This document shows positions 17,124 through 25,068 of a stretch of DNA of 64,000 bases, one piece after another. The notes beneath the pieces are model-generated. The model did not search any database, was not told the origin of the DNA, and saw only the letters and a program-made list of their open reading frames with translations. Both the position numbers and the translations under genes were made by a program. Each line of letters begins with the position of its first letter. Within the stretch, counting starts at the first letter, position 1. The DNA is taken from positions 1 through 64,000 of the forward strand of contig LNEL01000030.1 in the NCBI GenBank assembly GCA_001464935.1. Direction: 5' to 3'. This DNA is from Gammaproteobacteria bacterium Ga0077536 (lineage in GTDB: Bacteria > Pseudomonadota > Gammaproteobacteria > Ga0077536).

Positions 17124-19457
17124 TCAGTTCGACGGCAGTCTCAACACCAGCTTGGCAATGATGTTGCGCTGGATCTCGTTGCTGCCGCCATAGATCGTCG
17201 TGGGCCGCGAGTGGTAGTACGGGAACAGCGCATCGAGCGTACCGTCGCACGTCTCGACCCCCTCGATCTGGGCGGCGGCTTCGCCGCCGAGGTCGAGCAC
17301 GAACTCGCTGAGCCGCTGGAAGGTTTCGCTGGCGAAGATCTTCAACAGCGAGACATCGGCGCCGGGCTCCTCGCCCCGCTTGATCTGCTCGGCGAAGGTC
17401 TTGTAGAGCGCCTCCAGCGCGGCGATATCGAGCGCGAAACGCGTGTAGCGCTCGACGGTCACCGGATCCTGTGCCAATCCGCGCGCCACGGCGAGTTCGG
17501 CCACGCGCGACAGCGTGTGGTGGCAGCTCTTCGGGCTGCCGATGAAAAAGCGCTCGAAGCTGAGCAGGGTCTTGGCGATGGTCCAACCGTCGTTCAGCCG
17601 GCCGACCAGGTTCGTGCAGGGCACACGGACGTTGTCGAAGAAGACCTCGCAGAATTCCTGGTCGCCGGCGATGTTGCGGATGGGCCGGACGGTGATGCCG
17701 GGCGTGGTGAAATCAATCAGCACGAAGCTGATCCCGGCCTGCGGTTTCGCGTCCCGGTCCGTGCGCACGAGACAGAACATCTGGTTGGACTCCTGCGCCA
17801 TCGTGGTCCAGATCTTCTGGCCATTGATCACGAAGTCATCGCCATCACGCACGGCGGTGGTCCTGAGCGACGCGAGATCGGATCCCGCGTTCGGCTCGGA
17901 GTAACCCTGACACCAGAGGTGCTCGCCGGACAAGGCCTTCGGCAGGTAATGCGCGCGCTGTTCAGGCGTCCCGTGCTGCATCAGCAGCGGACCGACCATG
18001 ATGATGCCCTGGTCAGGCGTGCGCACGACACCAAGCCGCTCGCGCTCCTCGATGAAGATCAGCAGTTTGGCGGGCCCGAGCCCCATGCCACCGTGTTCGA
18101 CCGGCCAGGCGGGCGCGGCGAAGCCGCGGCGGTAGAGTTTCGCGTACCACTCCCTGCACTGTGCCCACCGCGCACGATACCGCAGGTTTTTCAGATCGTC
18201 CGGATAGTTCGCCGTGTGCCACTGCCGCACGACCTGGCGAAAGGTGTCGTTGTCGAGCGCGTTCCAGTCGCCGTCCGGCGGATTGAAGTCGGCCAGCGCG
18301 CGCTCGACGTCGTCGGTGTGCCTGCGCGGCGGGGCGATGGCACCCTGGTTTTGCACGCAATACGCGAGGTGTTCCTGCGGGCGCCCGTAGCGCGCGGTGA
18401 CGACCAGCGCGCGATTCACGCACGGGGCGACATCGCACTCGTCGGTGTACCCGATTGCGCCGTGCAACTGGATCGCTTCGCGCGCGATGCCGAGCAGCGC
18501 CTCACCGCTGCGCTGACGTGCGCGGCTCGCCTGCAGTCGGGCCGCGTCGGGTACAAGCCCGCCGTCGACGGCGGCGATGCACTCCGCCACCACCGCGTCG
18601 GCAAGCCGCAGCGCGCCGTACGCATCGACGAGCCGATGCTGCAGCGACTGGAAGCTGCCGATGGCCTGGCCGAACTGGCGCCGCGTGCCGACGTAGGCGA
18701 CGGTCATCTCGAACAGCGTGGTGGCCAACCCGACCTGATAGGCGCTCGATGTGAGTTCGGCGGCCAACCGGGCCGCCTGCAGCGCCGCGCGTGCGTCGTC
18801 GCCGCGCGCCAGCACACGCGCCGCACAGTCAGCAAAGTCGAGGCGCGCATTGCAGCTGCCATCGGCGAGCGGCCGCGCAGTGCATCCGAGCCCGCGCGCG
18901 CCCGTCTCTACGAGACAGATCGCGGGCTTGCCGTCGAGCGTCGCCGGCACGAGCCAGGCGTCGGCCGCCGCTCCCAAGGGCACGGCTTCGAGCATGCCGG
19001 CCAGCGACACACCGTCGGGTGCGGCAGTCGCGTGGACGGCAGCGAAAGCCTGCGCCGTCACTCTCCCGCCGAGCGCGACGACGATCACCTGCCGACCCGC
19101 CAGCAGTGCGTCGACCGTGTCTGCTGGCGCGTCGACGCGCGCGAGCACGGTGGCAGCGGCAACGGCCGTTTCGACAAACGGCTCGGGGGCAGCGACCGCG
19201 CCCAGCGCGCGGGCCAGCACGGCCGCCCCCTGTGCGCCGAGTTCAAGCCCGCCCAGCCGGTGCGGCAGTGCGACGCCGAGCCAGCCGAGGTCTGCCATCG
19301 TGCGCCAGGCCTCCCGGTCGAGCAGCGTGCCGGCGTCGCGCAGCCCGCGCAGGCGAGTGCGACTCAGTGCGCGCGCACAGAAGTCGTCGGCGCTCTCGCG
19401 CAACAGGGCGATGACGTCGTGTCGGTCGTCGGCGATGGGGCTGGTGGCGATGTTCAT
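17124..19457 (-). CDS. Double-domain acyl-CoA dehydrogenase fusion
   Basis: 777 residues made of two acyl-CoA dehydrogenase units. Residues ~1-370 are a diverged unit with a typical C-terminal half (GTRRQFGQAIGSFQSLQHRL, LHGAIGYTDE) but little of the usual mid-domain FAD signature. Residues ~400-777 are a full unit with WCQGYSEPNAGSDLASLRT, FVINGQKIWTT and a C-terminal IYGGSNEIQRN. The unit pairs resemble the heteromeric (alpha2beta2) dehydrogenases of steroid and terpenoid side-chain breakdown, here on one chain. The usual 'YEG' Glu is Gly, as in that class. Start ATG 19457 with GAGG upstream; an in-frame start at 19496 lies before it. Probably co-transcribed with the TPP enzyme. Confidence 0.82.
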   Translation of the reverse strand: MNIATSPIADDRHDVIALLRESADDFCARALSRTRLRGLRDAGTLLDREAWRTMADLGWLGVALPHRLGGLELGAQGAAVLARALGAVAAPEPFVETAVAAATVLARVDAPADTVDALLAGRQVIVVALGGRVTAQAFAAVHATAAPDGVSLAGMLEAVPLGAAADAWLVPATLDGKPAICLVETGARGLGCTARPLADGSCNARLDFADCAARVLARGDDARAALQAARLAAELTSSAYQVGLATTLFEMTVAYVGTRRQFGQAIGSFQSLQHRLVDAYGALRLADAVVAECIAAVDGGLVPDAARLQASRARQRSGEALLGIAREAIQLHGAIGYTDECDVAPCVNRALVVTARYGRPQEHLAYCVQNQGAIAPPRRHTDDVERALADFNPPDGDWNALDNDTFRQVVRQWHTANYPDDLKNLRYRARWAQCREWYAKLYRRGFAAPAWPVEHGGMGLGPAKLLIFIEERERLGVVRTPDQGIIMVGPLLMQHGTPEQRAHYLPKALSGEHLWCQGYSEPNAGSDLASLRTTAVRDGDDFVINGQKIWTTMAQESNQMFCLVRTDRDAKPQAGISFVLIDFTTPGITVRPIRNIAGDQEFCEVFFDNVRVPCTNLVGRLNDGWTIAKTLLSFERFFIGSPKSCHHTLSRVAELAVARGLAQDPVTVERYTRFALDIAALEALYKTFAEQIKRGEEPGADVSLLKIFASETFQRLSEFVLDLGGEAAAQIEGVETCDGTLDALFPYYHSRPTTIYGGSNEIQRNIIAKLVLRLPSN

Positions 19458-19581
19458 GGTGCCTCGTTTCGGACCACCACCTCGGCGGTCGTGCAATGGA
19501 AATGTTCGATGTCGCCGCGACGTGTCCGGCGCACGGTGCAGCAGTCTGGTGTCACGTCGACAGCATGGTCATGCGGGGTTG

Positions 19582-20316
19582 TCATGTCCCGATCACGCGC
19601 CGAAGGCTCGTCTCATAGCGGAAGCCCTGCGCAGGATGCACGCTGCGCGAGACCTCGAGCAGTCCGCCGCGTTCGTCAACGAAGCGGCGCTCGACGCACA
19701 TCACCGGTGCGCCCTCGTCGACGCCGAGATCGGTGGCTTCGCGCGCGCTGGCGCTCGCCACTGACAGCGTCTGGCGGATCTGGGCGAAGGTGCAGCCGAA
19801 CCTGCGTTCGATGGCGACGAACAGCGGTTCGTCAGTGGCTTCGATATCGTTGATGGCGTCACCGAACGCGTCGGGGACCCAGATCTGCGACGAGGCGACG
19901 ACCGGTCCGGCCGTGTCCTGACGGCGCGTGGTATGGACTTCCCACCACGAATACCCCGGTGCGCAGCCGAGCCAGTCTGCAAGCGCCTCGTCGACGACGA
20001 GGCGGCGCCGCGCAACGACCTGACGTGGTGTCGTCGCCGCGTACTGCAGGACATCTTCGATCGAATTGCAGGCGTGGCGATAACGGGGATTGACGGCAGT
20101 GGCCTGCACCACGGTACCGCGCCCGCGCTGGCCGATGACGAGACCCTTCTCGTACAGCGCGCGCAGCGCCGCGCGCACGGTGTGCCGCGACACACCGAAC
20201 TGGCGCGTCAGTTCCGGTTCGGAATCGAGCAGGTCTCCCGGCTTGTAGATGCCGGCGCGGATACGGTCGACGAGTGCATCGGCCACGGCGCTGTATTTCG
20301 GCACGCTGGGGGTCAT
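19582..20316 (-). CDS. GntR-family regulator, HutC/UTRA type
   Basis: 244 residues. Residues ~5-75 are a GntR winged helix (PKYSAVADALVDRIRAG opening, then SEPELTRQFGVSRHTVRAALRAL). Residues ~95-240 are a UTRA ligand-binding domain, ending in a VSRSVHPAQGFRYET-type segment. UTRA regulators usually bind a pathway metabolite and release a repressed operon. It heads the minus-strand cluster and is divergent from the Baeyer-Villiger monooxygenase gene across a 392-bp gap that holds a perfect palindrome (20363-20376), its likely operator. Confidence 0.88.
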   Translation of the reverse strand: MTPSVPKYSAVADALVDRIRAGIYKPGDLLDSEPELTRQFGVSRHTVRAALRALYEKGLVIGQRGRGTVVQATAVNPRYRHACNSIEDVLQYAATTPRQVVARRRLVVDEALADWLGCAPGYSWWEVHTTRRQDTAGPVVASSQIWVPDAFGDAINDIEATDEPLFVAIERRFGCTFAQIRQTLSVASASAREATDLGVDEGAPVMCVERRFVDERGGLLEVSRSVHPAQGFRYETSLRRVIGT

Positions 20317-20362
20317 GGGGGCAGGCTCTGCAGCTGACTCAAAGATGGCCGCACCTTAGCAT

Positions 20363-20376
20363 CTTGTCCGGACAAG
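20363..20376. promoter_or_regulatory. Perfect 14-bp palindrome, probable GntR operator
   Basis: CTTGTCCGGACAAG is a perfect dyad, of the 'TTGTnnnnACAA' type bound by GntR/UTRA repressors. It lies 47 bp upstream of the GntR start codon and ~330 bp from the monooxygenase ATG, so autoregulation is likely. The flanking DNA is AT-richer than the surroundings. Confidence 0.65.
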
Positions 20377-20447
20377 TTAAACATTTCCCCACCAGATAGC
20401 AGACAGGTTTGCGGAAATATGGTGATGTCATGCGTCTATGCCTACAA

Positions 20448-20461
20448 TTTGTCCGTACAGC
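20448..20461. promoter_or_regulatory. Second, degenerate copy of the GntR operator
   Basis: TTTGTCCGTACAGC keeps the core TTGTCC and ACA of the palindrome at 20363-20376 with four mismatches over 14 bp. It is 85 bp away, towards the monooxygenase gene, so one regulator could span both promoters. The remaining ~250 bp up to the monooxygenase start show no other clear signal. Confidence 0.4.
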
Positions 20462-20708
20462 TTGTCGGGAGCTTTCGGGTTACGTGCCGGCCTCGCCCTA
20501 CGGCCAGTGACCCTGATCCCGGTCAAGCCCGCCGCCCCTGACGCGCGCGATAGTCCGGCGGCCGGGGCGCTTGGGCGGCAATAACGTGCGCGGACCACGC
20601 CACGACAGGCGAGCGTCTCATCAGGCCGCGCCGGTCGGCTCGGCGAATTCAACCAGGCGGGAACCTGACGGCAACAGAGCCCGGGACCCGAATCAGGAGC
20701 ATAACGGG

Positions 20709-22307
20709 ATGGAACAATTCGATGTCGTCGTGATCGGCGCCGGTATCTCGGGACTCTACGCCCTGCACAAACTGCGACAGGCGGGCTTGAAGACGCGCGT
20801 CGTCGATGCAGCGTCCGATGTCGGCGGCACCTGGTACTGGAACCGCTACCCAGGCGCCCGCTTCGATTCGGAAAGCTACAGCTACCAGTATTCGTTTTCA
20901 CGAGAGCTGATCGACGAGTGGAACTGGAGCGAGCATTTCGCCGGCCAGCCGGAAATCGAACGCTATCTGCAGCACGTCACGGACAAGTTCGATCTGCGAC
21001 GTGACATCGAATTCAATGCACGCGTCGAATCGGTGATATTCGACGAGCGCAGCCGGCTGTGGAACGTCACCACGAGCAATGGGTTGACACTGCGCGCGAC
21101 GTACGTGATTGCCGCCACGGGCTTTCTCTCCGCGCACCAGTATCCCGACATCCCCGGCATCGGTGACTTTGCCGGTGTCTCCACGCACACTGCCCGCTGG
21201 CCGCGGGAAGGCATCGATCTGCGGGGCAAACGCGTCGGCGTGATCGGCACCGGCGCCACGGCGGTGCAGGTGATCCAGACGATCGCCCCCCAGGTTGGTC
21301 ATCTGTCGGTATTCCAGCGTTCGCCGAACTGGTGCACGGCCTTGCGCAACCGGCCCATCGACGCCGAGACCCAGCAGGCGCTGAAGCGCGATGCCGAAGC
21401 CATCTTCGCCCGCTGCAATGAGACCTACGCCGGCTTCATCCACAAGCTCGACGAGCGCAACGGCAGCACTATCGACAAGGCCGATCGCCTGCAGCACTAC
21501 CAGACTCTGCACGACCGCGGCGGCTTCGCGCTCTGGCTCGCGAACTACATGGACGTGTTCACGAACCGCGAGATTGCGCAGGAAGTCAGCGACTTCCTCG
21601 CCGCGAAGATCCGTGAACGCGTGCGGGATCCGGAAACGGCGGAAAAGCTGATCCCCAGGGATCACCTCTTTGGTACCAAGCGCCCTCCTGGCGAAACCAA
21701 CTATTACGAAGCATTCAACCATCCGCACGTCGAACTGATCGATCTGCGCGAAACACCGATCTCGCGCATCTTGCCGGCCGGAATCGAGACCGGCGACAGG
21801 CTGCACGAACTCGACGTGATCATCTATGCCACCGGTTTTCGCGCCGTCACCGGTGAACTGATGCGCATGCACATCGTCGGCGAGGGCGGGCTCACACTGG
21901 CGGAAAAATGGCACGACGGTCCGAAGACCAATCTCGGCGTGCAGTTCGCGGGCTTCCCGAACTTCTTCTCTGTGCTCGGCCCGCACAACCCGGCCGCGTT
22001 CTGCAACATTACGCGCTGCGCGGAGAACAACGTCGAATGGATCGTCGACTGCCTGCGCTACCTCCGCGAACACGGGCACACGTCAATGGAAGCCTGCCCG
22101 GCCGCAGAAGAAGTGTGGACCCAACGTTGCTACGACTCGGCGAAGGGACTGCTGTTCTCGGAAGTGACGGATTCGTGGTTCTTCGGCTACCACAATCCGG
22201 GCGGGGACCAGGGTCGCTATCTCATCTTCACCGAGGGCGTCCCCGCCTATCGCCGCATCTTCGCCGAAACCGCCGCAAGCGGTTATCCGGGCTTCGTGTT
22301 CCGCTGA
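20709..22307 (+). CDS. Flavin-binding Baeyer-Villiger monooxygenase
   Basis: 532 residues. N-terminal FAD site VVIGAGISG (residues 8-15), the class B fingerprint FAGVSTHTARWP at 154-165, and the NADPH site GVIGTGATAVQ near 178. These three are diagnostic of FAD/NADPH Baeyer-Villiger monooxygenases, which insert oxygen next to a ketone (cyclohexanone, steroid or terpenoid ketones). Start ATG 20709 has AGGAG nine bases upstream; the frame is open further up but without a ribosome site. It is divergent from the GntR regulator and probably controlled by it. It may supply or use ketone intermediates of the double acyl-CoA dehydrogenase pathway. Confidence 0.88.
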   Translation: MEQFDVVVIGAGISGLYALHKLRQAGLKTRVVDAASDVGGTWYWNRYPGARFDSESYSYQYSFSRELIDEWNWSEHFAGQPEIERYLQHVTDKFDLRRDIEFNARVESVIFDERSRLWNVTTSNGLTLRATYVIAATGFLSAHQYPDIPGIGDFAGVSTHTARWPREGIDLRGKRVGVIGTGATAVQVIQTIAPQVGHLSVFQRSPNWCTALRNRPIDAETQQALKRDAEAIFARCNETYAGFIHKLDERNGSTIDKADRLQHYQTLHDRGGFALWLANYMDVFTNREIAQEVSDFLAAKIRERVRDPETAEKLIPRDHLFGTKRPPGETNYYEAFNHPHVELIDLRETPISRILPAGIETGDRLHELDVIIYATGFRAVTGELMRMHIVGEGGLTLAEKWHDGPKTNLGVQFAGFPNFFSVLGPHNPAAFCNITRCAENNVEWIVDCLRYLREHGHTSMEACPAAEEVWTQRCYDSAKGLLFSEVTDSWFFGYHNPGGDQGRYLIFTEGVPAYRRIFAETAASGYPGFVFR

Positions 22308-22433
22308 GCGGCGGTGGCCAACGAGATGCGCTGAAGACCCCGGGTTAGGCGCTGTGGGCGACACGGTGCCGCGCTCGCGGTCGTCCACCGCCCGGAAACG
22401 CCCGACCCCGGATTGCGCATCGCCGCATCCGGA

Positions 22434-23078
22434 TCACACCGCGCCTTGCGGCGCGTAGGCGCGCAGGAACATCTCGACGGTGTCCTGCGCGATCGTCTTC
22501 AGTCGCCGCGCACCCGGCGTCTCTCCGACGTTCAGCAGCACGCGCAGATGGTCGCCTCCTTTCAACATCGACAGGAACTGATCGGCCGCGGTCTGCGGAT
22601 GCGGCACACGCAGACTGCCCTCGGCATCGAAGCGCTTCAGCAGTTGCGCCAGTGAATCGATCGTCGGCGCGGGCCCCGAGTCCCAGAAGGTCTGGTTCAT
22701 CGTGGCATCGTGGCTGGCCGCGTTCATGAGCACCCGATGCAGCGCCACGACATCCGGGTGAAACATCAGGCCGAGAAAACCTCCCGCAATCCGCAGCAGC
22801 GCCTCGCGCGGCCCGAGTGCGGCGAGTTCGGTGAACTCGCGCGCTTCGAAATGCTCCCCGCACTTCCCGGCGATCAGCGCGCGGAACAGCCCTTCCTTGC
22901 CCTCGAAGTGGCTGTAGACGGTGAGCTTGGACACGCCTGCCCGCGCCGCGATGGCGTCCACGGTCGTGCGCTCGAAACCCTGTTCGAGGAACAGGCGCGC
23001 GGCGGCATCGAGAATCGCCTGACGTTTCTCGAGATCCTTCGGGCGCCCTGCCGCCGGCTTTTCCACTGCTTTGCTCAT
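22434..23078 (-). CDS. TetR/AcrR-family transcriptional regulator
   Basis: 214 residues with an N-terminal TetR helix-turn-helix: RQAILDAAARLFLEQGFERTT, then DAIAARAGVSKLTVYSHFEGKEGLF. The C-terminal part has the helical AcrR-type ligand domain ending in a TIAQDTVEMFLRAY helix. It is divergent from the DevC-type exporter operon, with two tandem operator-like dyads in the 110-bp gap, so it most likely represses both itself and the exporter and responds to an exported compound. The lysine/arginine-rich N-terminus is usual for the family. Confidence 0.87.
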   Translation of the reverse strand: MSKAVEKPAAGRPKDLEKRQAILDAAARLFLEQGFERTTVDAIAARAGVSKLTVYSHFEGKEGLFRALIAGKCGEHFEAREFTELAALGPREALLRIAGGFLGLMFHPDVVALHRVLMNAASHDATMNQTFWDSGPAPTIDSLAQLLKRFDAEGSLRVPHPQTAADQFLSMLKGGDHLRVLLNVGETPGARRLKTIAQDTVEMFLRAYAPQGAV

Positions 23079-23091
23079 CTCGCCTGATTCT

Positions 23092-23141
23092 GTACTTGAC
23101 AGTTCAATAACACGCTATTAGCGTACTGTACCGTTCAGTAC
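23092..23141. promoter_or_regulatory. Two tandem TetR operators overlapping a -35 hexamer
   Basis: GTACTGTACCGTTCAGTAC at 23123-23141 is a 19-bp dyad with one mismatched pair. A second copy, GTACTTGACAGTTCAATAA at 23092-23110, matches it at 14 of 19 positions. Their starts are 31 bp apart, about three helical turns, so both can bind on one face. TTGACA at 23096-23101, inside the upstream copy, is a perfect -35 hexamer for the exporter promoter; a matching -10 is not clear. Confidence 0.6.
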
Positions 23142-23188
23142 ACTATTTAGCCAGCCGCCCCAGGCGGACCGACCCGGAGACGGATTCG

Positions 23189-24331
23189 ATGCACTTCATC
23201 GCGCTGCGCATGCTGACCGGCGACCGGGCCAAATACCTGGGCCTGATCTTCACGATCGCCTTCGCGTCGTTCCTGCTGGCGAACCAGGTGTCGATCTTCG
23301 CCGGCATCATCAAGCGTACCGCAAGTCAGATCGTCGACGTAGTGGACGCCGACCTCTGGATCATGGATCCGGCGACCGAATACATCGACGAGGTCAAGCC
23401 GCTGAAGGAGACCGACCTGCTGCGCGTGCGCGGCGTCGCGGACGTGGCCTGGGCCGTGCGCCTGTTCAAGAGCCTGCCACGCATCACGGCGCCGGACGGT
23501 CGCTTCCGTCAGGCCATCCTGCTCGGCCTCGACGACGCGACCCTGATCGGCGCCCCTCACGGCAAGTTGCGTCTCGGTCGGCTCGAGGACCTGCGCGACC
23601 CGGACGCCATCCTCATCGACTACGCCGGCTATCGCTACTTCTGGCCCGATGGCGAACTCGAACTGGGCCGCACGATGGAGATGAACGACCGGCGCGTGAA
23701 AATCGTCGGTATCGTCGACGCCTCCGCGCCGTTCGCCACCTTTCCCGTCGTGTTCTCGCGCTATTCCCAGGCCGTGCTGTTCGTCGGCCGCGAACGCAAC
23801 CAGATGTCCTTCGTGCTGGCGAAGGCGGCACCCGGTGTCGCACCCGCGGCACTTGCCGAACGCATCTCGCAGGCGACCGGGCTGACCGCGCTGACCGGGG
23901 ACGCGTGGGCCTGGCGCACGATGAAGTACTACCTGAAGAACACCGGTATTCCGGTCAACTTCGGCATCACGATCGGCATCGCGCTGATCGTCGGCATCGT
24001 CGTCATGGGCCAGACCTTCTACCTGTTCACGATCGAGAACCTGAAGCAGTTCGGCGCGTTGAAAGCGATCGGCGTCGCTGACCGGACGCTGGTCGGCATG
24101 ATCCTGCTGCAGGCGCTGACGGTCGGCGTGATCGGTTATTCGATCGGCATGGGGATCTGCGCCGCGTTCTTCGAAATCACCAAGCACAACCTCCCGACAC
24201 GCGGGCTCGTCGTGTTGCCCGAAGCCTTCATCGGCGTGGCCGTGGTGGTGCTCGCGATCGTGATCGTCGCGAGCCTGTTGAGTATCCGCCGCGTGCTCGT
24301 GCTCGAACCCGCCGTCGTCTTCAGGGGATGA
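23189..24331 (+). CDS. ABC transporter permease, DevC type
   Basis: 380 residues: an N-terminal membrane helix, a large periplasmic domain (residues ~45-250), then three C-terminal membrane helices, the MacB/FtsX permease layout. The opening ALRMLTGDRAKYLGLIFTIAFASFLLANQ and the middle ENLKQFGALKAIG motif are those of DevC, the permease of DevBCA exporters. It works with the ATPase, adaptor and outer-membrane genes that follow. Start ATG 23189; the stop overlaps the ATPase ATG by four bases. Confidence 0.88.
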   Translation: MHFIALRMLTGDRAKYLGLIFTIAFASFLLANQVSIFAGIIKRTASQIVDVVDADLWIMDPATEYIDEVKPLKETDLLRVRGVADVAWAVRLFKSLPRITAPDGRFRQAILLGLDDATLIGAPHGKLRLGRLEDLRDPDAILIDYAGYRYFWPDGELELGRTMEMNDRRVKIVGIVDASAPFATFPVVFSRYSQAVLFVGRERNQMSFVLAKAAPGVAPAALAERISQATGLTALTGDAWAWRTMKYYLKNTGIPVNFGITIGIALIVGIVVMGQTFYLFTIENLKQFGALKAIGVADRTLVGMILLQALTVGVIGYSIGMGICAAFFEITKHNLPTRGLVVLPEAFIGVAVVVLAIVIVASLLSIRRVLVLEPAVVFRG

Positions 24332-25050
24332 ACACCATGAACCTTGCCGTCAGTGCCCGCGCGCTCACCAAAACGTTCCAGAACGGCGGCGTACACGCGC
24401 TGCGCGGCGTCGACCTCGACATCCGCTACGGCGAGATGACGCTGCTCGTCGGTCCCAGCGGCTGCGGCAAGACGACCTTGCTGTGCGTGATTGCGGGCCT
24501 GCTCGACAAGACCGACGGCGAGGTGACGATGCTCGGCCAGCGCATCGCCGACCAGTCCGCGCGCGACCGCGTGGCGTTTCGACGCCGGCACGTCGGCTTC
24601 GTATTCCAGCAGTTCAACCTGCTGCCGGCCCTGACCGCCGCCGAAAACGTCGCCGTCCCCTTGATAGCCGCCGGCCACAAACGCGAGCCGGCCGTGAAGC
24701 AGGGAGTGGAACTGCTCGCGCGCCTCGGCATGGCCGAGCGCGCCACTGCGTTGCCGCGGGAGCTGTCCGGCGGTCAGCAGCAGCGCGTGGCCCTTGCGCG
24801 CGCGGTGATCCATCAGCCCAGCCTCATCATCTGCGACGAACCGACGTCGGCACTCGATGCCGTCACCGGGCAGCAGGTGATGCAGCTGCTGACAGAGGTG
24901 TCGCTGCGCGAGGATCGCGCGGTGGTCGTCGTCACGCACGACAGCCGCATCTTCGATTTCGCCGACACGATTGCCCACATGGAAGACGGCCGCGTCGAGC
25001 GCGTTGTCCCGCACGGCGCGCCCGCCCGGCGCGTCGCCACCCCAACCTGA
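24328..25050 (+). CDS. ABC transporter ATP-binding protein, DevA/LolD type
   Basis: 240 residues. Walker A GPSGCGKTT at 42-50, Q-loop FVFQQFNLLP, signature LSGGQQQRVALARAV, Walker B LIICDEPTSALD and a switch His in VVTHD. This is the MacB/LolD/DevA subgroup that powers mechanotransmission rather than substrate passage. It overlaps the DevC stop codon (ATGA at 24328-24331), showing translational coupling. An alternative start is ATG 24337. Confidence 0.9.
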   Translation: MNTMNLAVSARALTKTFQNGGVHALRGVDLDIRYGEMTLLVGPSGCGKTTLLCVIAGLLDKTDGEVTMLGQRIADQSARDRVAFRRRHVGFVFQQFNLLPALTAAENVAVPLIAAGHKREPAVKQGVELLARLGMAERATALPRELSGGQQQRVALARAVIHQPSLIICDEPTSALDAVTGQQVMQLLTEVSLREDRAVVVVTHDSRIFDFADTIAHMEDGRVERVVPHGAPARRVATPT

Positions 25051-25068
25051 GTCCCCGGAGAACTTCCC

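Noticed and set aside
17211-19853. Very long plus-strand open frame (880 codons) opposite the double acyl-CoA dehydrogenase
   Set aside because: It is a reverse-strand shadow in GC-rich DNA: low-complexity Arg/Ala/His/Gly composition and no domain, whereas the minus strand has clear acyl-CoA dehydrogenase motifs.
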